From Euleptes europaea (taxonomy: Eukaryota > Chordata > Lepidosauria > Squamata > Sphaerodactylidae), in assembly GCF_029931775.1 (NCBI RefSeq), contig NC_079322.1, positions 78,987,326-79,051,325 of the forward strand: a stretch of 64,000 nucleotides of DNA, written 5' to 3'. Positions 54,401 to 63,299 of the stretch are shown here, in pieces. The notes beneath the pieces are model-generated. The model was not told where the DNA came from and ran no database searches. It worked only from the letters and a program-made list of their open reading frames with translations. Every line of letters starts with the position of its first letter. The stretch's first letter is position 1. A program made the translations under genes and the position numbers.

Positions 54401-54967
54401 AGCTTCAGCCACAAGTCAAGCCTGAGCAAGCACCAGATCACGCACGTGGGTGAGCGGCCGTACTCCTGCAGCGAGTGCCGCAAGAGCTTCCGGCTGCAGA
54501 TCTCGCTGGCCATGCACCAGCGGGTGCACGCGGGCAAGAGCGAGCTCTCCTTCATCTGCCCGCAGTGCGGCAAGGCCTTCAGCCGGCCCTCGCACCTGCT
54601 GCGGCACCAGCGGACACACACGGGCGAGCGGCCCTACAAGTGCAGCCAGTGCGACAAGACCTTCAGCGAGAAGTCCAAACTGACCAACCACTACAGAGTC
54701 CACACCCGCGAACGGCCCCACGCCTGCGGCGAGTGCGGCAAGGGCTTCATCCGGAAGCACCACCTGCTGGAGCACCAGCGCATCCACACCGGGGAGCGGC
54801 CCTACCACTGTGCCGAGTGCGGGAAGAACTTCACCCAGAAACACCACCTGCTGGAGCACCAGCGGGCGCACACGGGGGAGCGGCCCTACCCCTGCACGGA
54901 ATGCGCAAAGTGCTTCCGCTACAAACAGTCCCTCAAATACCACTTGCGGACACACATGGGGGAATGA
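41599..54967 (+). CDS. Gene C: DUF3669-KRAB zinc finger protein, 9 C2H2 fingers (679 aa, 6 exons)
   Basis: Third member of the array. Coding exons are 41599-41622, 45290-45682, 47336-47462, 50177-50290, 51448-51699 and 53838-54967; phases 0,0,1,1,1; 2040 nt open to one stop. Domains: N-terminus (1-8), DUF3669 (about 40-139), KRAB-A (140-181), linkers with two SUMO-consensus lysines (VIKTE at K227, VIKME at K310), a 14-Glu run (312-325), and fingers at about 399-421, 427-449, 484-506, 512-534, 542-564, 570-592, 598-620, 626-648 and 654-676. The last finger is [10 protein letters not shown], the family signature. Nine fingers equals what I recall for human ZNF398 and ZNF777, but that alone does not set orthology. 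An AATAAA lies 250 bases after the stop. The acceptor of the last exon is a tandem AAGAAG, so a 678-aa form is possible. Confidence 0.9.
41640..42580 (+). other. G-rich start of gene C intron 1
   Basis: Many runs of five to ten G on the + strand directly after the exon 1 donor, with a (GGGA)n run at 42537-42561. Strong potential for G-quadruplexes and R-loops. Long frames here are low-complexity by-products. Confidence 0.7.
43115..43475 (+). repeat. Two tRNA-headed SINEs, family A, in tandem
   Basis: 43115-43258 is a 5'-truncated copy ending GAAGGCAGCTTCATGTGTG. 43270-43475 is a near-complete copy starting GTCTGTGGCTCAGCTGAAGA. Confidence 0.8.
43790..44345. repeat. Inverted pair of Penelope-like fragments (family 2)
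   Basis: 43790-43870 (minus) has CAGCTTTTGTGGACTAGATC and 44275-44345 (plus) has ACTCACAAAAGCTTCCACCC, then TTAGTCTTTAAGGTGCTACT. They point away from each other, as in the other copies. The GAAA of the core reads AAAA in both. Confidence 0.5.
44346..45240. other. Gene C intron 1, no exon or repeat recognised
   Basis: Unique-looking sequence with short frames only, ending shortly before the exon 2 acceptor. Confidence 0.4.
45290..45682 (+). CDS. Gene C exon 2 (DUF3669 domain)
   Basis: 131 codons, acceptor TTGCCCACAG, donor AAG|GTACGTG, phase 0-0. It begins [11 protein letters not shown], similar to [10 protein letters not shown] of gene A. It reads [16 protein letters not shown], sharing with gene A the loss of the Trp in SLWTVVA. 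It ends with the hallmark [20 protein letters not shown]. Confidence 0.92.
46142..46365 (+). mobile_element. GGTTGCCA-ended MITE family, full-length copy
   Basis: TAGGGTTGCCAGCTCTGGGT to GGTGGTTGGCAACCCTAG. Both inverted ends are intact over about 11 bases. The best copy in the window to define the family ends. Confidence 0.8.
46380..47250. other. Gene C intron 2, old repeat and unassigned sequence
   Basis: 46390-46560 resembles a worn LINE end (TTTGTATCCTGCATTTTCAG, then AT-rich AATAAATAACATAAATTTAA). The rest, to a (TAGACAGACAGA)n run at 47230-47258, is not recognised. Confidence 0.35.
47336..47462 (+). CDS. Gene C exon 3 (KRAB-A box)
   Basis: 127 bp, acceptor GTTGCTCCAG, donor G|GTAACG, phase 0 to 1. 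[17 protein letters not shown] is the closest to KRAB-A consensus in this window and is followed by [17 protein letters not shown]. Confidence 0.92.
47960..48245 (+). repeat. Two 5S-rRNA-headed SINEs in a row
   Basis: The tail part of one (TACTTGGAAGGG..GGGTCGCTATGCAGAGGCAG) is followed at 48048 by a full copy with 5S head CAATCTCATCAGATCTTGGA and BovB tail GAGGCAAGGCAATGGCAAAC. Confidence 0.8.
48255..48780 (-). repeat. Older repeat interrupted by a Penelope-like element
   Basis: TTATTTACACAATTTGTATC..CGCCTTTCTGCCCTTACC, the start of a minus-strand repeat, continues after the insertion at 48419-48650 with ACAAAACAGAGTCAAAACAT. Family not named. Confidence 0.5.
48419..48650. mobile_element. 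Penelope-like inverted element (family 1), 13-bp target duplication
   Basis: Flanked by exact CAGAGTTAAAATA at 48406-48418 and 48651-48663. The left arm holds the full unit and the right arm only its outer end (GGATAACCTACAAGAAC). The left arm keeps the hammerhead-like core on the minus strand (CTGAAGA ... GAAACGTC). Confidence 0.75.
48888..48985 (+). repeat. tRNA-headed SINE, family A (5' part)
   Basis: GGGGAAGGGCCATGGCTCAG to GGCATCAGGTAGTAGGTGAT. Confidence 0.7.
49185..49295 (+). repeat. LINE/SINE 3' end
   Basis: CTACCTCACAAGGTTGTTGT, then AAGCCGCTTTGAGTCCC and GGGGTATAAATAAATAAATG, a common squamate repeat tail. Confidence 0.6.
50177..50290 (+). CDS. Gene C exon 4 (acidic linker, [15 protein letters not shown])
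   Basis: 38 codons, phase 1-1, acceptor CTCTGACAG, donor G|GTGGGT. It carries the family YAISKP..LSQ motif and then an acidic stretch ([10 protein letters not shown]). Confidence 0.86.
50657..51009. mobile_element. Penelope-like inverted element (family 1), long palindrome with 13-bp target duplication
   Basis: Flanked by exact CACACAGTATATT at 50644-50656 and 51010-51022. The two arms of about 170-185 bp are inverted copies that meet at 50828-50870 (loop of 13 bases). The left arm has CTTCAG and GACGTTTC, which on the minus strand read CTGAAGA ... GAAACGTC. The right arm has lost the CpGs of its core. Confidence 0.85.
51065..51125 (-). repeat. Penelope-like fragment (family 2)
   Basis: TTTCAGAGGGTAGGCATGTC, then GTCTGCAGTAAAACAGCTAC, the outer end only. 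Confidence 0.4.
51448..51699 (+). CDS. Gene C exon 5 (acidic linker with SUMO consensus)
   Basis: 84 codons, phase 1-1, acceptor CTTTTTGTAG, donor G|GTAAGT. It begins [20 protein letters not shown] fits the psi-K-x-E sumoylation consensus. The stretch is acidic and rich in Ser. It is longer than the matching exon of genes A and B, and its start resembles the start of exon 6 (AGIVIKMEE), which suggests an old exon duplication. Confidence 0.84.
51775..52060 (-). repeat. BovB/RTE LINE 3' end
   Basis: The minus strand encodes [20 protein letters not shown] and [20 protein letters not shown], the C-terminal motif of RTE/BovB ORF2. The 3' tail at 51785-51830 (CCGTCAAGTCGCTTCCGACT) matches the tails of the local SINEs. 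Confidence 0.85.
52061..53350. other. Gene C intron 5, no exon or clear repeat
   Basis: Mixed unique-looking sequence with an A-run at 53318-53331. A splice-like acceptor near 52600 leads to an early stop, so it is not taken as an exon. Confidence 0.4.
53355..53560 (+). repeat. 5S-rRNA-headed SINE with BovB-type tail
   Basis: TGACCTGGATATCCCAGGCT start, 5S-like GTACTTGGATGGGAGAGCGCC, tail GAGGCAGGCAATGGCAAACC and CCCGATGGCCCTT. Confidence 0.8.
53838..54967 (+). CDS. Gene C exon 6 (zinc finger exon with poly-Glu, stop TGA)
   Basis: Phase 1. The acceptor is CTAAGAAG, giving in-frame starts at 53838 or 53841 (one Glu more or less). A GAA/GAG run at 53861-53902 encodes 14 Glu. Nine C2H2 fingers follow; a Pro-rich spacer of 34 residues parts fingers 2 and 3. 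Fingers 5-9 are joined mostly by TGERP or TRERP linkers. The stop is at 54965-54967. Confidence 0.93.
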
Positions 54968-55217
54968 CGGCCGCTCCCTGCCCGCTCACCACCCTAAGCC
55001 CTGGTATCCGGGGACTGAGGACCGACCGGGGGACGGATCCTACACGTGTACCCCTCCGCCCCCTCCCCTGGAACACAGACTAATGGTCTGCTCCCTTAAT
55101 TAAATTACAGGTTTCAGAATCAAACTAACTATGCCTGTTGGCACAGTGACGCTTGCCGCCCCCCTCCCCAGATCTCCTACTTGCTTCTCCCTCCCACCCC
55201 GTTCTGTTCTTTTTGAT

Positions 55218-55223
55218 AATAAA
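55218..55223 (+). terminator. Polyadenylation signal of gene C
   Basis: AATAAA 250 bases after the gene C stop, in a T-rich context and followed within 50 bases by GT/T-rich sequence. No other gene is near on this strand. Confidence 0.65.
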
Positions 55224-55284
55224 TGTGGAGTCTGATTTCATTTGGTAAGCAAATGCTTAAGGTTTCAGGTTTGTTTCATTAACT

Positions 55285-56018
55285 CAGATGAACACATGAA
55301 GCTGCCTTATAGTGAATCAGACCCTCAAAGTCAGTCTTCTCTACTCAGACCTGCAACGGCTCTCCAAGGTCTCAGGCAGGGGTCTTTCACTTCACCTCCT
55401 ACCTAGTCCTTTTAATTGCAGATGCCGGGGATTGAACTTGGGCCACTTTGTGTGCCAAACGCTTAGGGCTGTTTAGCTTGGAAAGAAGGCGGCTAAGGGG
55501 AGACATGATAGTGGTCTATAAAATTATGCATGGTTTGGAGAGAGTGGACAGGGAGAAGTTTTTCTCCCTCTCCCATAATACTAGAACACGGGGTCATCTG
55601 CTAAAGAAAGTGAGAGATTCAAAACAGATAAAAGGAAATATTTTTTCACACAACGCATAGTTAAATTGTGAAACTCCCTGCCCCAGGATGTGGTGATGGC
55701 TGCCAGCTTGGAGGGCTTTAAGAGGGGAGTGGACATATTCATGGAGGAGAGGGGTATTCATGGCTATTAGTTAGAATGGATTCTGGTCATACTGCATACC
55801 TATTCTCTCTAGTATCAGAGGAGCATGCCTATTATTTTGGGTGCGGTGGAACACAGGCAGGATGGTGCTGCTGCAGTTGTCTTGTTTGTGGCTTCCTAAA
55901 GGCACCTGGTTGGCCACTGTGTGAACAGACTGCTGGACTTGATGGGCCTTGGTCTGATCCAGCAGGGCCTTTCTTATGTTCAAACAGATGCTCGACCACT
56001 GAGCCATAGCTCTTCCCC
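55285..56018 (-). repeat. tRNA-headed SINE family A split by a CR1 end
   Basis: The 3' part on the minus strand is 55285-55470 and the head (CCACTGAGCCATAGCTCTTC) is 55981-56018. The CR1 at 55471-55980 sits between. Confidence 0.75.
55471..55980 (+). repeat. CR1 LINE 3' end nested in a SINE
   Basis: Encodes [31 protein letters not shown] and [20 protein letters not shown], then the full 3' UTR ending CTTATGTTC. CAAAC-like repeats lie at both junctions. Confidence 0.85.
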
Positions 56019-56061
56019 GTGACTCTCTCTTGGGGCATTGTGTTCTGGGAAGCACCTGGAA

Positions 56062-56330
56062 CACATGAACACATGAAGCTGCCTTATACTGAATCAGATC
56101 CTTGGTCCATCAAAGTCAGTATTGTCTCAGGCAGAGGTCTTTCACATCACCTACTTGTCTAGTCCCTTTAACTGGAGATGCCGGGGACTGAACCTAGAAC
56201 CTTCTGCATGCCAAGCAGATGCTCTACCACTGAGCCATGGTCCCTCTCCAAGGCTCTCCAGGGTCTCAGGCAGAGGTCTTTCACATTGCCTACTTGCCTA
56301 GTCCCTTTAACTAGGGGATGAACCTGATGA
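56062..56330 (-). repeat. tRNA-headed SINEs, family A (one full, one partial)
   Basis: 56062-56249 is a full minus-strand copy (GAACACATGAAGCTGCCTTA to GAGCCATGGTCCCTCTCC). 56250-56330 repeats the middle of a second copy. Confidence 0.8.
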
Positions 56331-56692
56331 GGAGTGCAGAGAGAGCAGGAGAAGCAATGGAAGGACTAACCTTGTGCAGTGGCACAACTGGGCACACCGA
56401 GTCTTTTAAAAACTTGTTCTTTGATAACTTCCCCACCCCCCAACAGATCTTTTTGGTGTTCGAACTTCAATTTCAAACACAAGTAACATATGAGGCTCAT
56501 TGAGGGTATGTTTCCTCTTGAGGGGAAGAGATGCTAAATGATTTCCCAAACCAGGGCCTGGGCATTCTAATTTCCCACCTGGATCAAGAACATTCTGTTC
56601 ATGGGAATGTGTTGTGCATTGAAGATGCAAAATTAGCATCTTTCTGCAGATTTTAGTCCATTCTAATTTGTCTTTTCTGGGAAAGAAGGTGT

Positions 56693-56762
56693 TTGTTTGT
56701 TTTTTGCCATCAAGTCACAGCGGACGTATGGCAAGAGGCATTTGGAGGTGGTTTGTAGTGAT
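56693..56762 (+). repeat. BovB-type tail fragment
   Basis: TTTGCCATCAAGTCACAGCG and GGCATTTGGAGGTGGTTTG. Confidence 0.55.
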
Positions 56763-56767
56763 GGCCT

Positions 56768-57170
56768 AGATAGACGGCTTTAAAAGGGGATTAGGCAGAT
56801 TCATGGAGGAGAGGTCTATGACTACTAGCCGTGGTGACTGAAGGAAACCTCCACGTTCAGAGGCAGTCAACCTCTAAATCCCAATGCCAGGAGACAACAC
56901 CAGGGGAAGGCCTTGGCCTTTGTGCCCTGTTGTTGGACCTCCAGAGGGACTGGTTAACCACTATGTGAGGCAGGATGCTGGACTGGATGGACCCTCACTG
57001 GTCTGATCCAGCAGGGCTCTTCTGAGGTTCTTATCAGGGGAAAGCCTCAGCCTCTGTGCCCTGTTGTTGGACCTCCAGAGGAACTGGTTGGCCACTATGT
57101 GAGACGGGATGCTGGGCTAGATGGACCCTCACTGCTCTGATCCAGCAGGGCTCTTCTGATGCTCTTAAAA
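56768..57170 (+). repeat. CR1 3' end with two tandem 3' UTR units
   Basis: AGACGGCTTTAAAAGGGGAT, then two units with TTGTTGGACCTCCAGAGG and GTCTGATCCAGCAGGG, as at 1649-2290. Confidence 0.8.
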
Positions 57171-57462
57171 GGTGTGCTGAAGTAACAGGACTTGCGTTCC
57201 CACTCCGATTTTGAGTTCGCAAGCAAGTTAAACTGTTGCCTCACATCCCCCGAAGCGGTCTTCTGCCTTCCCCTGCCTTGCCTGGCCGTTAGAGCAGGTT
57301 GTGCCCCAGCTGCCGCAGGGTTTGTACTTCCAAGCTGGTACCTTCCCCAAACAGTGAACTCAGAAAAGGCCATCTTCTTGCATCCTTGGCTGTCCTTCCG
57401 GCCTGCCTCGTGGGGCTGTCGCTAGGACCACCAATCGGCTGAAGAGCTTGGCACCCCCACAC

Positions 57463-57640
57463 ACACATAAGAAAGGCCCTGCTGGATTAGACCAAGAAGG
57501 CCCATCCAGTCCAGCAGTCTGTTCACACAGTGGCCGACCAGCGGCCTCCAGGAAGCCCCCAAACAAGACCACTGCAGCAGCATCCTCCTGCCTGCGCTCC
57601 ACAGCACCCAGGATAACAGGCATGCTCATCTGACGCTGTG
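57463..57640 (-). repeat. CR1 LINE 3' UTR at the gene D CpG island
   Basis: ACATAAGAAAGGCCCTGCTG to GGCATGCTCATCTGACG, in minus orientation. Confidence 0.8.
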
Positions 57641-57699
57641 AGCAATGCTGAGCTGCTGCGATCGATGATGCTGATGGACCCGGCGGGGGGGGGTAGCTG

Positions 57700-58550
57700 G
57701 ACCCCAAAGCCCCCCCCCCCGCTTGGCTTGTAGCCCGCTGCTTGGAGGGCTGGCATAACCTGGGGCAGGGGCCCTCGCTGGCCGCCTCTGCTCCTCCCTG
57801 CGCGCCCTTCCTTCCACTCTCCCCGGCGAAGGGCTGCCGGCAGGGAGGGGGGTCCCGGCCGCCGCCGCCGCCCCCCCCCCCCTTGCAAGGGGATGCTGCC
57901 GGCAGCCAGGGATGCAGGGAGAGGCGTTGCGGGCAGGCTGCAGCGAGCTCCTCCCTCCGCAGGAGGCGCTGTGGCCGCGGCGCAAGCAGGAAAGCGAGGG
58001 GCTGCAGGTCCGCGCCTGCGCGCTGCCGCCGTGCTCTTTAAACGTCCCGGAGCCGCGCATGCGCGGTGGCTGCGTGAGTGAGAGGGCTCCGGTGGGTGGG
58101 TGGGTGCCTCTTTTCGCCCTTCTCGCGCCTCCGCCCCTCCCCCCCACCCGGTCGCCGCCAGGCTCGTTTCGGGCGGCCTCGGAGGCGGCACGCCCACCCC
58201 CCCCGCCCGCCCGCCCGAGAGAGCGCCGCCGCTGGCTTCCGGTCTGCCCCGCCCCTCTTCGCTGGGGAGGGGAACAAAAGGCTGAGGTGGGGGGAGGGGG
58301 CGCCTGAGGCGAGGCGGGAGTGAGTGGGGGGGATGCTTGGAGGGAATATACTCGGGGGGGGGACTCAGAGCAGTCGCCTGGGAGGGGGAGGGGTGCGGGA
58401 GGGGGTGCGGAAGGGGGTGGGGGGCGGCGGGGGGCGGCCTTGGCTGCCTTGTGGGGTTGGGGAAGCAAGAGGAGCAGGAGGAGGCAGCAGTGCTCGCAAA
58501 GAGGGGCAGAGTTGCTTCCCTTGCCCCCCCCCAGAATGGGGGAGGGTAAG
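57700..58550 (+). promoter_or_regulatory. CpG island, likely promoter of gene D
   Basis: CG-dense block about 4.5 kb before the gene D DUF3669 exon. It lies 34.5 kb after the gene B island, as gene C lies 34.5 kb after gene A. Long frames here on both strands are low-complexity by-products. Confidence 0.6.
58059..58073 (+). other. Possible gene D first coding exon (MRGGC)
   Basis: ATGCGCGGTGGCTGC is followed by a strong donor GTGAGTG, phase 0, matching the phase 0 acceptor at 62540. It sits in the CpG island where the array spacing predicts exon 1. Unlike the other genes it does not start MA nor end in CAG, so it may be noncoding or wrong. Confidence 0.3.
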
Positions 58551-58552
58551 AG

Positions 58553-59012
58553 TAGGGTTGCCAACTCAATTCCTGGAGATTTGGGGGTGGAGGGTGGGTT
58601 GAGGGAGCCCAGTGGGGGAGCGATGCCAAGGAGCCCCACCCTCCAAAGCAGCCATTTCCTCCAGGGGAGCTGATCTCTGTCTTCTAGGGCTGCCAGTGGG
58701 GTAGAGCCTCTGCTTGGCATGCAGAAGGTCCTGGGTTCAATCCCTGGCATCACCAGTGAAAGGGACCAGGCAAGTAGGTGATGTGAAAGACCTCTGCCTG
58801 AGACCCTGGAGGGCTGCTGCCAGTCTGAGCAGACAATACTGACCTCGATGGACCAAGGGACTGATAAGGCAGCTTCATGTGTGTTTATAATGCCCTAGAG
58901 TCCACCCTCCAAAGGTGCCATTTTTTCTCCTGGAGAACTCATCATCTCTGTAGTCTGGAGATCTGTGGTAATTCTGGAAGATCTCCAGGCCCCAGCTGGA
59001 GGTTGGCAACTC
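58553..59012 (+). mobile_element. GGTTGCCA-ended MITE family split by a SINE A
   Basis: The left part 58553-58697 (GTAGGGTTGCCAACTCAATT) and right part 58886-59012 (ending GGAGGTTGGCAACTCTAGG) belong to the family. A SINE A lies between. Confidence 0.75.
58698..58885 (+). repeat. tRNA-headed SINE, family A, nested in a MITE
   Basis: GGGGTAGAGCCTCTGCTTGG to AAGGCAGCTTCATGTGTG; the head is slightly shortened. Confidence 0.8.
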
Positions 59013-59569
59013 TAGGTCAGAAGTGGGTCGCTTGTGGCTGTGAGAGCAAGAAGAGCCCCCTATGTCCAGGAAGACAGGAGGGAGGTGGTTGTGCCGGGGG
59101 TGGGGGATGCTTCCTGGGGTTGGCTTCCCTTTTGTGCAGGGCCGAGGAAGGATCGGAGCGGGTCCTGGCTCCATGGCCTGGCACCTACCCAAAAAGGGGT
59201 CCAAATGGCAGGTGCTGAGAGTGGCTTTTCTTTGCCCGAAAGCTGCTGCCAGTCAGTCTCTGAGCCAGGTGGACTCCCATACCGGAGTGGGAGCTCACTC
59301 AGAAATGTCTTCTGCCCTCAGGCACATTCCTAGCAGCAGATGCCGGTTAAGCTGCAGGGACCATCGTTCAGCAAGAGAGAGCTTAGTTGGCATAGACAGT
59401 CCCAGGTTCATCTCCAGTTCAGGATGGATCTTGGTTGGCAGGTGTTGGAGGAGGGCTTGGCTTTGCCTGAGGCCTTGAAGAATTACCAGTCATCTTAACT
59501 CTTTTCAAAGCTGGGGGTCGCCACTAAACCCTTACCTGAGAGTTAACTCTCTCTTTTAAAAAAACATAA

Positions 59570-60335
59570 TATATGTCCATTTTCAACCTTTGCCTAAGTG
59601 ACCAGAGAGCAAAAAATAACAGAATTAGTTCATGTTGAACAGCTGATGTGGTCGCTAAAAAGGCAAATGCGATCTTGGGCTGCATCAACAGAAGTATAGT
59701 GTCCAGATCATGCGAAGTGATGGTATCACTTTCCTCTGCTCTGGCTAGACCTCACCTAGAGTATTGTGTTCAGTTTTGGGCACCACAATTTAAGAAGGAT
59801 GTAGACAAGCTGGAACATGTCCAGAGGAGGGCAACGAAGATGGTGAGGGGTCTGGAGACCGTCCTATGAGAAAAGGTTGAAGGAGCTGGGTATGTTTAGC
59901 CTGGAGAGGAGAAGACTGAGAGGGGATATGATGACCATCTTCAAGTACTAAAAGGGCTTGAGGATGGTGCCAAGTTGTTTTCTTTTGCCCCAGAAACAAT
60001 GGGCTGAAATTAAATCAAAAGAATTTCTGTCTAGACATTAGGAAGAATTTTCTAACAATTAGAGTGGTTCCTCAGTGGAACAGGTTTCCTCAGGAGGTAT
60101 TGAGCCCTTCTTCCCTGGAGGTTTTTAAGCAGAGGCTAGATGGCCATCTGTCAGCAATGCTGATTCTATGACCTTAGGCAGATCATGAGAGGGAGGGCAT
60201 CTTGGCCATCTTCTGGGCATGGAGTAGGGGTCACTGGGTGTGTGTGTGGGGGAGGTAGTTGTGAATTTCCTGCATTGTGCAGGGGGTTGGACTAGATGGA
60301 CTAGATGACCCTGGTGGTCCCTTCCAACTATGACA
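59570..60335 (+). repeat. CR1 LINE ORF2 end and 3' UTR
   Basis: Encodes [40 protein letters not shown], then FSLERRRLRGDMM and degraded C-terminal text. The 3' end has GTTGGACTAGATGGACTAG and the CR1 tail. Several frame breaks. Confidence 0.88.
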
Positions 60336-60769
60336 GAGGATAGAATTTTGGCAGGTGCAACTGGACAAAAGCTCTGCAGAATTACTCTTTTAAGCATTAA
60401 TGTTAAATTAGGTGGAGCTTGGTCCCTTTTGTATCTGATTCCCTCTCTCTCTTTGCATCTTCTTTTTCTGTTTAAAAAAATCTTTCTGCAACTCTTCAAA
60501 CAAAATCTCCCCATCACAAAAAGGAAATAATGATCTTTTTAGGGGTACCACCATCATCTGAGGGTGGGGCATAACCCCTTTATGGGTCCCAGCCTGTAGC
60601 TGAAAACCACTGGCAAAGACTGGGCTTGAAGGCCTAATAGGCTCCTTCTGAATAAGGTAGCATCAGGCAAACATGCATATATGTGAGGGAGGCTGTAAGA
60701 GCATCATTAGCTGCTCGGCCAACACGCACAGCTGGAACATGACCATTTATTTACTCAATATTATAAGTC
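60336..60769. other. No gene recognised
   Basis: Unassigned sequence between two LINE fragments, with a T/C-rich run near 60440-60490. Confidence 0.4.
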
Positions 60770-61800
60770 AGCCTGTTGTGGATGGGATTAAATTCCATCT
60801 GAAGGAGCAGGCTTGTAGCTTGGGGGTGCTGCTGGATCCTGGCCTGTGGTTGGAGGCTCAGATCTCTGTGGCACGGAGCCCCCTTTGTCAGCTTTGGCTG
60901 ATAACCTCTTGTACTTTTACATCGATTAATTCTGCCTCTTCACCTGGCCCTGATGCCACCGGTACCAATATTAAAGGCGCCACTGGTTTTAATTATCAAA
61001 TTGTTAAATTGTATTATCGGTTTTAATGATATTTATATAATACGTGGTTTGTATTTTAAATTGGAATATTGTTAGAAACTTGGTCGGGAAAGGGTGGGTT
61101 CAAAATCCAATAAATAACACCAGCTACAGCCATTCTTCATAAAGCATGATCTGGCCATAAAGCATGATCTGGCCATTACTGTAATGTATCCTGCATGGAG
61201 CTGTCTTTGATAATGGACCAGAAACTTTATCTAGTTCAAAACACCACGGCCACCAGGCTATTTTTGCTGAAAGATCTGCACGGACTGCCTGTCTGTTTCT
61301 GGGCATCATTCAGAGTGCTGGTCCTTCAAGTCCTAATGGTTTGGGATCGGGGTGCCCGAAGAATGGCCTTCTCCTATACTGTCTCGCTGAGATCTCCCTT
61401 CCAAGCCCTGCTTTCTCTGCTCCCACCTTCAGAGGAGAGGTGGGTGGAGAGCAGCAGGAGGGCTTTTGCAGGGGTGAAATGCCCCTTCCCCTTGAGGTTT
61501 GCTGCTCTCCTTTAGGTGCTGGGCCAAAACGTTTCTCTTTATCCAGGCTTTTCATGAAGAGGTTAATCCTTTACTGGGGTAGTTATTTACTTAACATCTG
61601 CCTTTCTCAAGGAGACTAGTCTACTCCTAGTCTGAAATGTTCTGAGACTTACTTTCAGTCGTTCAGTGTTTTATGCTGTGACTGGGTTTTTAATGGAGAG
61701 GGTTAAAAACTATTTTAAAATTGTTAACTCTTATGGCATATTATGTTTTTATTATGTTTTAATTTGTAAGCCATCTTGAGCAGGTTCTCTAGAGAGGTGG
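60770..61800 (+). repeat. L2 LINE ORF2 end and 3' UTR
   Basis: Encodes EQACSLGVLLDPGLWLEAQI, then KLYLVQNTTATRLFLLKDLH and LPVCFWASFRVLVLQVLM, the L2 C-terminal motifs, in worn frames. An AT-rich 3' part ends near 61800. Confidence 0.7.
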
Positions 61801-62520
61801 CACAGACATTTTCTAAACAAACAATAAAGAAATCACACTCTTAGCCACTGGGTGTCAAGGTGATGTGCAGCAGCTGAGTTTATGATTCTTAAAACCCATA
61901 AAACCATCACTACCTCAAAACCACTATAGGCCAGCTTCTTGTGGATTGTTCTAGACTTGCCCAGATGCATGGAGGGAAGAAAGAGGCTTTGAAGATGGCT
62001 CCTTCTGTAACTTTAAATGGCTCTTGTGCTGGGTGGCTGGAGATGCATCTCACCCTCCCAGACTTAAGATGTGCATTTTTCATTTGCATTTTACACACGT
62101 GAGAAAGTAACACTTAATTGGGTAAAAGTGAGGTGTTGAGAATCCTTCAGCATTAACGTTGCAGCAGCTGGGGAAGCAAATGTTCTGCCATGCAGCCCCC
62201 TGGAGGAAACTAGACCCTGGAAGACCAGGCCCTGCCTGTTTGTGGGTTGGTGCAGTTACAGTGGTGGCTGCAGCAGGCCCTGTGGAAGTGGCCCCGTGGC
62301 ACAGAAAAGTCTCCAGGCAAAGTCTGTCTGAATCTTGTCGAGGAAGCTAAATGCTTTATGTACACAAAATAAGCTGTAAACTTATTGCAATTGTGAGGTT
62401 CAAGGCCAATTCCAAGCAAAAAAGCAAAAACATACTATGTATACTATTAATGTAAGGGAAAGTGCTTGACTCCTAGGGGTGGGGTAAGCCATAAACCCAG
62501 ATAAATGAAATTAATTGCCC
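61801..62520. other. Upstream of gene D exon 2, nothing recognised
   Basis: Unique-looking intron or flank sequence. No clear repeat, and no splice-bounded exon in phase 0. Confidence 0.4.
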
Positions 62521-62539
62521 ATTTTCTCCTTGCCAGTAG

Positions 62540-62929
62540 CCTCAGCGTGGTGCCATGGAGCCCCGACAAGCGGTGCCCTTGCAGGCCGAGCAGAATTTTG
62601 TCAGAGATGCCAAGCAGAATGTGGCCGAGCTCTCTCTGTGGACGGTGGTGGCTGCTATCCAAGCCATAGAGCGGAAGGTGGATTCTCACGCCACGCGGCT
62701 GCTGAACCTGGAGCGAAGGATGGTGACAAACGAGAAGAAGTATGTGGACTGTGAGAACACGGTGGTGGACTTTGGGAACCAGATGGAGTGCAAGCTGAAT
62801 GCTTTGGGCACCCTGATCCAGGAGTACGGGCTGCTGCAGAGGAGGCTGGAGAACATGGAGAACCTGCTGAAGAATCGCAATTTCTGGATCCTGAGGCTCC
62901 CCCCGGGTTCTAAAGGGGAAACTCCCAAG
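62540..62929 (+). CDS. Gene D (partial): DUF3669 exon of a fourth array member
   Basis: 130 codons, acceptor TTGCCAGTAG, donor AAG|GTCAGGC, phase 0-0. It encodes an intact [20 protein letters not shown] motif and the hallmark [20 protein letters not shown]. The KRAB, linker and finger exons must lie beyond the window. The start is uncertain: an upstream exon in the CpG island at 57.7-58.5 kb may supply it, or the internal ATG at 62555 (GTGCCATGG, strong Kozak) may be used after a noncoding first exon. Confidence 0.85.
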
Positions 62930-63299
62930 GTCAGGCTGCTTGGGGCTGTGGTGGTTAACATCCTGGTTGCTGCTGACTTCCTCCAACTTCTTTGTGCCTG
63001 AGATAGTTGTACTAAAGAGTCTATTGCTGAAAGTTTTTGTTCAGCTTTAATGCAGGTTGGGAAGACTCTGTGATATTTTTTTCATGGCATTGTGCAGACT
63101 TGGAAAGTAGCTTCTTGTTCACCTAATGGGCGGTAATGAAGGATTGCCCACAGGTGAACAGGCAGGCCAGCATTCTTGAACTAGAAAGAACCTGGTTTGT
63201 TCTTTTGGTTTCTTTTCAGGCTCTTGAGCAACAGTGGCCCCATGCCGATAGATATCTACCGGTCTCTTAACCATGGCTGGCAAATCAGAAGCCACGCTC

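Noticed and set aside
57912-58007. Gene D first exon ending CTGCAG|GTCCGC
   Set aside because: The donor is very weak and the frame resembles background in the GC-rich block.
57523-58753. Minus-strand frames of about 370 codons at 57.5-58.7 kb
   Set aside because: Low-complexity frames in a CpG island that also run through a CR1 end, a MITE and a SINE.
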